A DNA stretch of 64,000 nt from Aphanomyces cochlioides (lineage: Eukaryota > Oomycota > Saprolegniomycetes > Saprolegniales > Verrucalvaceae). The translations under genes and the position numbers were made by a program. This document shows, in pieces, positions 55,206 to 64,000 of the stretch. Under the pieces are notes generated by a model, which worked only from the letters and a program-made list of their open reading frames with translations, was not told where the DNA came from and did no database searches. The stretch covers positions 3,410,001 through 3,474,000 of the forward strand of contig JAHQRK010000003.1 of the NCBI GenBank assembly GCA_019828595.1. Direction: 5' to 3'. Each line of letters begins with the position of its first letter. Within the stretch, counting starts at the first letter, position 1.

Positions 55206-57301
55206 CCCTAATTGAAGCAAACATAATGACTTTAGGCATTTTTATTTTATTATTTCGCCTGCCACCCTGCAGGTTGGCAAAGTCAAGTATACTTAAGAAT
55301 AAACTTGATTAAAGTGTGGAACTTTCCCCACACGAACGGGTTAATCTGGGAGAATTTACTGCAAAAATTCATCTAGCAAGAAATTGTAATATCAACTTCG
55401 AATTAAGTCTTTTGTTCTAATCCAAATAGTCTGAAACAAACTTTTCCGAGAATTATTGCAGATTTGATTTGGATTCCTGCTTTTCGAAATGCACCACAGT
55501 GTTGTTGGCAAAAAGCGGAAAATATTTAAGTGAAATTAAGATGAACACACAAATCTGCGTAAATTGATGAATTAGAAACGGAAATCAATGAAAAATGGAC
55601 GAAATTTTTGCTTGCATTTTGGTCTAGTTAGCTGACGACTTCCAATTAGTTCTGTTGATTTTGATTAAAATTAGTCGTATTTTTATACCGTAGAACGTAT
55701 ATCAAAAGTTGCGTCCATATTTCAGACTTTATACAAAGTTTCGAAGGTAAGCAGGATGGCATCGAAGTTGAAGATTCGTATATTATAAGTTGCATACAAG
55801 CTTCAAGATAACCTCAATTACCGTTTTTTACATAGATATCTATTTTGAAAGGTATCATTTATTAGAAAAATTGATTTTTGAAGGAAATGCTTGTTTGGCC
55901 AAACAGTGAAAAATCCATTTGCCGATCACAAGACCCAGACGAGACACCAAGCAAGACCAACATCTCCCGCATCCTCTGGACAAGTGAAGACCAGCTACCA
56001 AGCCAGCAATGCAGTGTATGTGTGCGGCATCGTCATCTCAATAGTCGTTTACTCTACAATAGGATGGATTGTAGCTCCTTCACGATCGAGTCGGTCTACA
56101 AGTTGTCTGCACGCTCTGTTGCTGTGGGTGATAAGCTTGTGCGCACACTATGACTTTTCAATCAAGTCGACCAACAAGATACGTGCGCGCCATGTTGCAT
56201 AAGTGGCTCGAGTACACGTGACAACGTATCGAGCGACGTGAAAGTTAGAGTTAATGAACTAGATGTTTAATGAAAACCAAAGGTCATCGAATTACAGTTT
56301 ATGTTTCTATTAATAGTCAAAGACAGCCATACTATCGTCAACTTCTAGCTCGATCGTTCCATCGTAAAACAAGGTAACTGATCGAAACAGCTTTATTTAC
56401 AAGAAAATGAATGGCTGTGGACATGTCAAATATTACCCCTTAAAATCAATATATATGATTTGAGAGGTATCAGTAAGTCAAAGGTGTTAAATTTTCAAAC
56501 CTCTGATTTATTATATTTTGGTATTGTAGCTTCTGTATAAATTTTAACAGTAAGTACTACTGTGAACTTATAATATCTTGCAACTTTTAATATACGGACT
56601 ACGGTACGTACAAAGATCAAGTCAAATGAGGACAGACAAGATTCAGATGACGATTGATGACAATTACGTGGATGCTTGTGTTGATGTTTATTCACAAGTT
56701 GAAAGTGATTTGGATCATCAAATCTCGACTGTCATATATTTATTTCCACTACTTTATTATAGCAAATTATATGAACTTGCAATGAACTTGCGTTGGCTTA
56801 CATCAACGCTTGAATTGGCGCTACCTTCATGAACTACGATTTATGCTGAAATACTTTCAAGCCAGCAGTAATTTGTGCTATTTCAGCGTCGTAAACAATC
56901 AATGACCTCACAACTTCAATGCATCGTAGGGAATGTGAAAAGTGATGATGTATAGCATTTGAATGGTTAAATGACAGCTATCAAGAAATTGAGGCCCATC
57001 GGCAAGAACAGCCTAAATCTCTTGATAGATGTCATTAAGAACCGCGGTCTCATCAGCGCGGCCTCTGGCCTGTTGCTTTGGACAAGTCAAAGCCCCTTGC
57101 GAATCGCCATCTTGTAACAATTGACGACGTGCGCATGAGGAACCCATTACAAAGCGTGGACTTTGATAAAAGTTATCAGCATTTATCGCTGCCACTAGGC
57201 CATCGGACGTATTCAATCATTCGTCCGCTTCCAAGCACTCTCGAATAAACTTTTATCTGTACATCAAAGCAGGAGCTGCATCGAAAGAAACGACTAATTT
57301 T
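55206..57301. other. AT-rich gene-poor stretch with a TIR relic
   Basis: No supported gene. 56730-56757 closely resembles the right terminus of the Tc1 element at 42285 (TGTCATAT...TTATTTCCA..ACTTTA) and is next to TTA, so it is a solo TIR relic. The small ORFs around 55880-56200 and 56580-56830 have no recognisable features. Confidence 0.5.
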
Positions 57302-57550
57302 TTAATCTTTCGGATTCCAGTATTTCAAGAAATGCATGATCAAACAGCTGAAACAGCCGAACATGGATGCACCACCACAACAGTCACACTCTCTTCGGAC
57401 TCGCTGTCTATTGGCCAGCAGCGTGGATGGGTTCCCTTCTGAGTAAGGAAACTGGGCATTCTCTGGACCCAATTTTCTCCCGTCGACATGTGTACAACCT
57501 TTATCGAATGTCACGCCACATCCATCTGCAGTAACATTGTCGTATGTCTC
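57302..57550 (-). CDS. Probable 3'-terminal exon of a Cys-rich hypothetical gene
   Basis: The minus strand is open from an AG acceptor (57551-57552) to TAA 57302-57304, 82 codons without an in-frame ATG at its head. The text is protein-like and Cys-rich near the end (CDCCGGASMFGCFSCLIMHF). A 14-nt piece ending in a GTGAGA donor at about 57613 could be the preceding exon. Upstream exons are not resolved, so the product is unknown. Confidence 0.4.
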   Translation of the reverse strand, partial: ETYDNVTADGCGVTFDKGCTHVDGRKLGPENAQFPYSEGNPSTLLANRQRVRRECDCCGGASMFGCFSCLIMHFLKYWNPKD

Positions 57551-59423
57551 CTATACAGCACATCTTCTTCCTGAAGTATCCATATGCCGTTCAGCTCTCC
57601 AACGAACTCTCACAATTAATTTGATTTCTGTGGCGCAAAAATAAAATGAGACAGTGAATCCAAATTTCACTATGATAATTTATTCCTCGTGTAAAATTAA
57701 TCTCCAGAACAATTTAGTCTAAAGATTAATACTTGAAAAGTAAGGATAGTTCGCAAAAGATACTGTCAAAAATAATTCAGTCATTATTGATGCCATCTTC
57801 AATTTTGATCCGTTCTTCGGAAACGCAGTATAGTACAAGGAAAATCACCTACAGACTCAGGAGAGGATAACCAGAAGCGCAATACAAGTTAAATCCTCTA
57901 GAGACTCGGGAAGGGATAAACAGTCCCCCAAAGTTCTCAAGAGGGAAAAAGGCAATTTCCTTGTGGAAGTTTGCTTTGTGTTATCGCGATCGCGCCACAG
58001 CCACACTATTTTAATTTATAGACTTCCACTCAACTGGGCTCTGCACGGTAAAAGGCTCCTCGTGGAGCCAGAGTTTCTGCAAATACTACATGATAAGCAG
58101 TCGTCATTTGAAAAGCTCATGCGTCGTTGGTGATGTACGAGACGCTGACGACCATCGCCAAGCTTTAGGATATCTAGGCCCATGCTTTTATGCTCGAAAA
58201 TTGCCAAGTCTGTCTCTTGGAGGAAGGCTATGATGATCATTCATTCGGCAACTTGTGAAATGATCATCAATGCACAATTCCCAAGCCAGTTTTCTTTGAT
58301 CTCTCTATGCCCTAATTGTATTACTCTAGGCAGCAAAGATGTCATTTACTGACTCATTGACGGAGAATAAATTGTCAACTCAGGACTTCTGGTAGTCACA
58401 ATGCCTTCAATCAAACGAAAGAAGATTTGAGAGGAAAACCAAAGCAAATTAAGGACAAATCAGGTCCAAGGTCACCACTCCTGACGTGCTCTGGTTTACG
58501 TAATATCCATGACAAAGAATGCGATGATTGACTCCCTGGTCGACTTTTTGCTTTAATTAAATGGGGTTTTTGTAGAGTTGACACTTTGTTGTAGTGTTTT
58601 TGAAGGGAACTCTTTGAATTTGTGTATGCGTGTCTTCAAAGTTTGTATTATTCCTCCATCGAGAGACTCTAAGAAAGATGTGGCTGCAACCTAATCAATA
58701 TATTTGATTGAGGTACGAGCATTCAACACGAAGATGCATTTTCAACCATCAAAAGAATATAGAGACTCGCCACTCGCAGCGTTTTGTTGAAGTGGTCTAA
58801 CTAGTCTTTGAAGAGACTGGTTTTGATGCAACCCTTTGTCCTCGCGTGATGGACCCTTTGTTCTTGGATATTCTTCGACCCAAGCAAGGTGGAACTTTGT
58901 AGTTTCCAGTGAACAAAAACGTCAAGCTGTGCAACATCGACCACTCGAGATACCCACTCGCGACGTCTGACACGTTCGAAAGTTCTCATGGTAGATTGGT
59001 GGATCAAGCACCAACAACACACGCGAGTATCCCACACACACCACAAGATGCATCTCTACTCGTGTTTTCTCTCCTGATGACCCACTTGTCACTTGCAGAT
59101 CTCGACCCTTCGACATACCCATCGGCGTTTGATGAGTCAGCCATTGTGAGCCATTGGCTTTTCTAATGCGGATCGAAATTCTTCTTCTTTTCATACCGGA
59201 ATCCGATAAGCAGTATCGTCAAATTCTTAGTTAAAACAATATTGCACTTGTTTTCAGTAGAGTATTCGCCAACAGTTATTTGGAAGCATAGTTAGAACAG
59301 TGTGTCTCGAATAAATTGTAGCTCTCATACTTTTGTAAATAACTGGTAACAATGTGCAGTTTACTATAGTATATGTCAGTAGTCTTTTGTTTAGTAGTTT
59401 GTATACATGACTTTGTATATCAA
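57551..59423. other. Gene-poor stretch with a diverged direct repeat
   Basis: 57840-57873 and 57891-57924 are diverged direct copies (both with ACTC(A/G)GGA and GGATAA(C/A)CAG). A weak plus-strand ORF, 58909-59166 (no ATG at its head), has a Ser/Thr/Pro-rich product. Nothing else is supported. Confidence 0.4.
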
Positions 59424-59493
59424 AGCTGTTTAGTCTAGCGGTTTTGTATGCAGTGTGTAAAGGATGTGACCCGGGTTCGAGTCCCGTTGAAAT
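59424..59493 (+). pseudogene. tRNA-Glu/Asp-like pseudogene
   Basis: An A box (TAGTCTAGCGG) and a B box (GGGTTCGAGTCC) lie at tRNA spacing, and the 3' side ends in a T6 run at 59493-59498. The text is closest to eukaryotic tRNA-Glu or tRNA-Asp. The acceptor strands do not pair and the anticodon arm is unrecognisable, so no functional tRNA is expected. It lies 66 bp upstream of the ATG of the split host gene. Confidence 0.6.
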
Positions 59494-59559
59494 TTTTTCC
59501 TGAGTAGTTTCATAAATGGCGTGAGCGGTTGCATTTAGAATATTTTTGCTTCGTTATCC

Positions 59560-62500
59560 ATGAGCAACCATCAGCGCTTGGACTTAGACTGCCTCAACAA
59601 GACGATTTTGGTGTCTCTTTTGAGATGGGCCACTGGAAAAGGCCACGTTGGTCTGAGCAAGAACAGCTTAAAAGAGCGATTGAGAGAACTGCCTGATGGA
59701 GGTCCTCCTTTAATCAGCCATGAAGACATTTCTAACGCGGAGGCTTGGTTGAATGCAATCCAAGATCCTCCTCAAGCAATGTTGCAGTGGCGCCATCAAT
59801 GTCTGGCTTTATGCAACCCAAAGAGTCTGTCAAATGTTCCAGGTACTGGCAAGAATATAAACATCTCATTGTCTTTATCATTACACCTTTTTTCACTTAA
59901 TTTAGACCTTTTCGCATTATCATTCGTCACAACCCCAAAGTAATTCAAAGAACATCCACTATATTTCACCTATCATTCATTATATTTCATGGCAGGTCAA
60001 AACTAGACCATTATAATTCGTCCAAAATGCAGTCAATTTCATCCAACGAACATTTAAATTCATTTTCTCCCAATATATTTCACCTACTGTGCAGTATATT
60101 TCATAATTTCTCAACTGGCTCTCACACAAGAGTTTGGCGCGCTTTTCACATAATCATTCAAACCAAGAATGGAAGAGATCGAGCAGCATCCCATGACGCC
60201 GGTGAGTCGAAGAGAAATGAGGAGATAACTCACATGACGACAGCCAAGTCGACGCGGACAATACAAGCGAATTCCACTGTCTGCTAAAAAGCGTGTTGTA
60301 GCGGCACATGACGCCGGCCAGGACTGGAAATCTGTTGCGCGGGCGAATGGAATCAATTTGTCCACTGCAAAAGGATGGCTTTTGCTTGATTCACTCACAC
60401 CCAAACAAAGAGGTATATAGATTCCCAATCATTGCTCATGTCACCTAGGAGGATACAGTCCAGAAAATTGTCTCCTGAAGACGTGGACAAAATGGAGGCC
60501 TGGGTTGAATTCGATTGCCAAATGACTCTCACAGAGATCAAAGCTAAAGTCGAACGCGACTTGGGCATTGTTGTTTCTGAAACAACTGTTCATCGTGCCT
60601 TGGACGAACGTGTTTTCACGTTCAAAGATCTTCATTATGAGCCTCTGCAGATGAATGATCCCATCTTCAAACAAAAACGACTGGAATATGTCCAAGAATT
60701 ACGGGCATACCAACGCCAAGGCAAGATACCAATTTGGCTGGACGAAACCAACTTCAATTTGTTTTCTTGTCGCACGAAGGGCCGATCGAAGAGAAATACT
60801 CGTGCAAGGTTCGTCCGCGGCGGTGCCCAGAAGGGCAAAAATTTGCACATCATTGGTGCCATTTCGTCAACGAACTTTGTCTTTTGCACGAAGAAGAGAG
60901 GTGCGTTCAAGTCGGCAGATGCGAATGACTGGTTGCGAAAAATGCTCCGTGCTGCAAAAGACCATTTTGGTGGCTTGTCTGATATCGTTGTCATCGCTGA
61001 CAACGCACCATGTCATTCGAGGTACTTGATCTATGTAGAAATGCTTGATATATTGTAGATTATCTGGTGTATTCTCTGAAGCTGAGTTTGAAGAAGCATG
61101 TTTCCTCAAAGTCGGTCCATATTCGCCCATGTTAAACCCAATTGAGAACATGTGGTCGTCCTTGAAGAGTCGTATTAAGGCTATGCTCCGCGAGCGTCTT
61201 GTAGCCTTCATGGGACCACCGCCTGATGGCCAGACACGCGACGAGTTTCGTATTGCGTATCTGGAATATATTGCCGATGAAGCAATTAATGGTTCGTATG
61301 ATTTTAATGCTGTCTTCTCTGAACTATGCCTTAGGAATTGAACCTAACCGTCTGCATGTCTTCACGGGGAGACTCGAGCCGTTTTACGCCCGTGTCGAGA
61401 ACATGGACAACATGGAAGTTGGCACTTGATCTTATGATGTTTTGCGTTTGCGTGACGTGGATGCATTTCGCTCGAAATATACTGCACAGTAGGTGAAATA
61501 TATTGAGAGAAAATGAATTTAAATGTTCGTTGGATGAAATTGACTGCATTTTGGACGAATTATAATGGTCTAGTTTTGACCTGCCATGAAATATAATGAA
61601 TGATAGGTGAAGTATAGTGGATGTTCTTTGAATTACTTTGGGGTTGTGACGAATGATAATGCGAAAAGGTCTAAATTAAGTGAAAAAAGGTGTAGATTTT
61701 CCATCGTATTGGATGCTCGATAGAGTGTCTTCATCACATTCAAGTGTCTACATCGCTCAACTGTCAAAAATATGCAGTTGTAGAGAAATCAAAGAGTAAG
61801 ATGTTTGGATATGGATTTAAGACTAAAATTCTGCAGTCTACGCGAAATTGATGAATCACTACTCGTTTGCGCACAAGAGTTCTCAAGGGAGCCATTGGCG
61901 AGATCATACTCTTTCATGAGAGTAATCAAGGTCATTGACAAGTGGGGTGAGTTTCACTTTGAATGGTGTTTGTAGTAGTTTCTCATTGTACAAGTTATAA
62001 CCCAATGGATATGATGCCAGACAATTCGGTATATAAAGCTCTGGTTGACAAATTAGTGGAGTTATGTCAATCTAAAAGCATCCCAATCACATTGTCCGCT
62101 TTCTGTGAACGTAAGTGTGTCAATTCTTTTCGCTTTGAGTAATGTTTGCGCAGATCGAATAGTGTTTCCTTTGAAATTCAATTATACATGCCCAGTTCTT
62201 TCCCCAAATGCAGCTCTGAGCAGGAAGAAGTATGCTGTAGGCGGGAAGGCTAGCGAAAGGGCAGTTCGTTCGCTATTGAATAAAGCCCGTGCCATTCCTG
62301 CAAAGACATTGTACTCCCTCACAGTAAGCTAGATCAACCGATTTCATTAATTACACGTAGATAACACTGATAAATGGATCCAAGCCTAACGAGTCGTTCG
62401 TCAAAGTCTTCAAACCGAATGAAACATACACTATTGAAGGAAATGAGCGCGCTGCGTTATTACAGCAAGCTCTGGCATTGACCTCTGAAGAAAGAAACGT

Positions 62501-62789
62501 GCAAAACGTTCTTTGTGACTTCGAAATTCAAAGTTTAAAAGAAATGCGCAGAGTAAGCTCCTTCTTATGCGTATTGTTTGAAAAACTCCCACAGCGTATT
62601 CGAAATATCGTGGCCGATACCTTGGGTATCAAGCCTATCTGGGCAAAAGATACAAGAAAACCGCATTGGTTCCCCGATTCCGTGCCCTGGAATGACCCTA
62701 AAACTTGGCAAAAAGAAGAATGCGTACTAGTTTGTCGAGCAGCCCTTAACGAGATGTATAAAGTCGACGACTCAAACAGCTCGGTGTAA
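59560..62789 (+). CDS. Host gene of unknown function, 6 exons, split by a transposon in intron 1
   Basis: Exons 59560-59842, 61696-61795, 61837-61946, 61976-62110, 62154-62323 and 62361-62789 give 408 codons plus TAA with phase kept at every junction. Introns 2, 4 and 5 are 37-43 nt. Intron 3 is 29 nt, or 32 nt if the second AG of a TAGTAG acceptor is used; both keep the frame. Intron 1 is 1853 nt because it contains the element 59884-61692. Without it, intron 1 would be 42 nt. The protein has no membrane segment or signal peptide. Its C-terminus (RKPHWFPDSVPWNDPKTW) faintly recalls the WWP..VP motif of NRF-1-type DNA-binding proteins, which is too little to assign a function. ATG 59560 is the first ATG after the upstream spacer. 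Confidence 0.82.
59884..61692 (+). mobile_element. Young Tc1-like element with 219-bp TIRs
   Basis: 59884-60102 and the reverse complement of 61474-61692 are identical except for two positions. Each end starts CACCTTTTTTCACTTAATTT and abuts TA (59882-59883, 61693-61694). A transposase gene fills the 1.37 kb between. The TIRs contain internal TATTTCACCTA-type subrepeats. TIR identity near 99 percent implies recent mobility. Confidence 0.95.
60169..61341 (+). CDS. Tc1/IS630-like transposase (DD35E-like), 4 exons, one apparent frameshift
   Basis: Exons 60169-60201, 60244-60412, 60449-61021 and 61059-61341 are defined by GT-AG introns of 36-42 nt. The N-terminus has an HTH (KKRVVAAHDAGQDWKSVARANG) and a second HTH region (LSPEDVDKMEAWVEF...). 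Catalytic residues are all present: IWLDETNFNLFS (about 60745), VVIADNAPCHSR (about 61000, spanning an intron) and GPYSPMLNPIENMW (about 61135), with Asp and Glu 36 positions apart. The one blemish is near 60468, where frame continuity needs one extra A in a short A-run. This is a 1-nt deletion, a sequence error, or a splice form I did not see. A second conserved-looking tail after the stop (to 61429) is in another frame. It could be active if the A-run is misread. Confidence 0.75.
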
Positions 62790-62909
62790 GGATAAAAGTA
62801 AATGGATTTGACATTGAGCTATGATCGAGAAATCATACCTGCAGTAAAGCAAATATATCGGTCAAACCGAAGTCGTGATGCGATGTGACGAATAGATGGA
62901 AGTAGCGTA

Positions 62910-63416
62910 ATGTATTGTAGTGGAGTAGTCAAACACTGGAATATAACTGAAACCGCTGGCGTGAAGAGTCGCATTTTCCCTAGCTGTGAAATTGGTAGCT
63001 CCGGACGCATCATCAAGTAATAACTATCGACACTAAGGTTGACTGGTGCTCTTACTGGTGCTCTTACTTTGCTGTACAGGATACACAATGCTCAGAGGCA
63101 CGGACGATCAAACGACCAGAGGGATCCTCCAGACCTCCTCGTGAGTCGGCAAATGAAGTTGCAACTCAGACACACCTTTCCACAAGAGTGTAAGTTGTGA
63201 TATCTGTCTAAGTCACAATTACACTGTAAACCAGTTGTACAGGTTGTGGGACAAGACGACCCATACATGCGTGCCGGTGGAATCGTTGTTCACAATGCTC
63301 GTGTTCTTGTAGTGCCCACAGTCACTCGGATGTTATCTACTCTAGAGCGAGAAAACTCTTTAGGGATAGTCTGGCCACCCAACAACAGGCGCAACAACAT
63401 TTTTTTCTATTCATAA
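62910..63416 (+). CDS. Hypothetical protein, 3 exons, 132 aa
   Basis: Exons 62910-63016, 63080-63189 and 63235-63416 join with GT-AG introns of 63 and 45 nt into 132 codons plus TAA. The last exon reads like a folded protein (VQVVGQDDPYMRAGGIVVHNARVLVVPTV). The first intron contains the repeated GGTGCTCTTACT at 63050-63068. No family is recognised. More upstream exons may exist, since the first exon is short. It follows the split gene by 120 bp on the same strand. Confidence 0.5.
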
Positions 63417-63486
63417 ACGTTCGGAGGCAGATACATGTGCAGAATCAACCACTTAAATATTCTCAAATGTCTCTGTAGGATTTTAT

Positions 63487-63732
63487 ATGGATAGAGCCAA
63501 CTCCACGCACACAGGGTCGGAGGCAGATCATACGTCCGCTCTTGGCTCAGGACATAATTCGTCTGGCAGAGAAGGCGATAAGAGTGATGACTACTGTTTC
63601 AGCTCTGACTCTGCGTACGACTATATATCTAGCCATACAGATATCAACAGTGATTCATGGTGCTCAACGGATTCGCGATACTTACAACTTTTGTCAGCGA
63701 CAAAGTCACTTGTAACTTTGTTTCCAGGTTAA
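63487..63732 (+). CDS. Hypothetical Ser/Asp-rich ORF at the window edge
   Basis: ATG 63487 to TAA 63732, 81 codons. The product is rich in Ser, Asp, His and Gly (SDDYCFSSDSAYDYISSHTD), suggesting a disordered or acidic segment. A possible donor (CAGGTTAAC) lies at its end and a CTAACTAG acceptor-like site at 63762, followed by an open frame to TGA 63890, but the phases do not join cleanly. It may be an exon of a gene continuing out of the window. Confidence 0.35.
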   Translation: MDRANSTHTGSEADHTSALGSGHNSSGREGDKSDDYCFSSDSAYDYISSHTDINSDSWCSTDSRYLQLLSATKSLVTLFPG

Positions 63733-63890
63733 CCCTCATGTTTCTACTATTTCTAACTAGTTGCTTAGGAAAATTGTATATCCTACCAAATTGCAATGAT
63801 ACATTTAGTCGTGTGTATTACAGTCGCCCAGTGCACGTATATCGTGGGCTCGTCCAATGTTATGACATTCCTGTGGAGATTTACTGGTGA

Positions 63891-64000
63891 ACACATTGCT
63901 CATCAGAAAAGAATTCCAGGTCACGTCTAATTCTCGATAAATCTTACGATGTGTCACATTCACGTGCTGCTTCAATATTTGTAGACTGCAACCATGATAA
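63891..64000. other. Window end
   Basis: 110 bp with nothing recognisable. Confidence 0.4.

Noticed and set aside
61811..61946. ATG at 61811 as the start of the gene ending at 62789
   Set aside because: It lies inside a 41-nt intron. Splicing from 61795 to 61837 joins an upstream exon in frame, and the whole reading extends back to 59560 across the transposon.

Overview
This is a eukaryotic nuclear window. Genes are split by very small GT-AG introns (about 30 to 63 nt, mostly 40 to 47), the transposons are eukaryotic (Copia, LINE, PIF/Harbinger, piggyBac, pogo, several Tc1/mariner lineages), and there is no operon-like packing. The decayed F-box/leucine-rich-repeat genes, the tiny introns and this transposon mix look most like an oomycete, probably of the Saprolegniales. 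That placement is inference from remembered family resemblance, not a search.

Region 1 (1-24307) is one near-perfect head-to-tail array of an 1150-bp unit, a little over 21 units, running in from outside the window. Each unit carries a tRNA-Trp(CCA) on the plus strand and a tRNA-Cys(GCA) on the minus strand, giving 21 complete copies of each. I found only about seven substitutions and one 1-nt insertion, all private to single units. The array breaks off 16 nt into the 22nd tRNA-Trp, against transposon debris.

Region 2 (24308-27380) is debris: a 107-bp end of a Tc1-like element that had inserted into a Copia fragment, which is itself interrupted by a plant-type (DD39D-like) mariner pseudogene. 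Region 3 (27380-35460) is host-like. It has an intact 11-exon leucine-rich-repeat/coiled-coil/EF-hand-like gene, one or two hypothetical ORFs, and a decayed F-box/LRR gene followed by a partial duplicate of its C-terminal half.

Region 4 (35658-49020) is a transposon cluster. A Harbinger element with TIRs at 35658 and 40779 contains a short pogo-like element, whose own right TIR contains a second pogo element (three levels of nesting). Next come a Tc1 element with an internal deletion, a second Tc1-like element with a frameshift and a nonsense codon, a 161-bp MITE and a decayed LINE. Region 5 (49045-52091) is an intact five-exon piggyBac-type transposase gene with all three catalytic aspartates plus an N-terminal PHD-like finger and two AT-hooks. 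Region 6 (52623-55203) is a large Tc1-like element with frameshifts and an apparently lost catalytic Asp.

Region 7 (55204-64000) is gene-poor until 59560. There a six-exon host gene (59560-62789) is split by a young 1809-bp Tc1-like element with 219-bp terminal inverted repeats (2 mismatches). The element sits on the TA of the TAG splice acceptor of intron 1, and the target duplication rebuilds that acceptor, so the element now lies wholly within a 1.85-kb intron. A three-exon hypothetical gene follows at 62910-63416, and the window ends inside an unresolved ORF.
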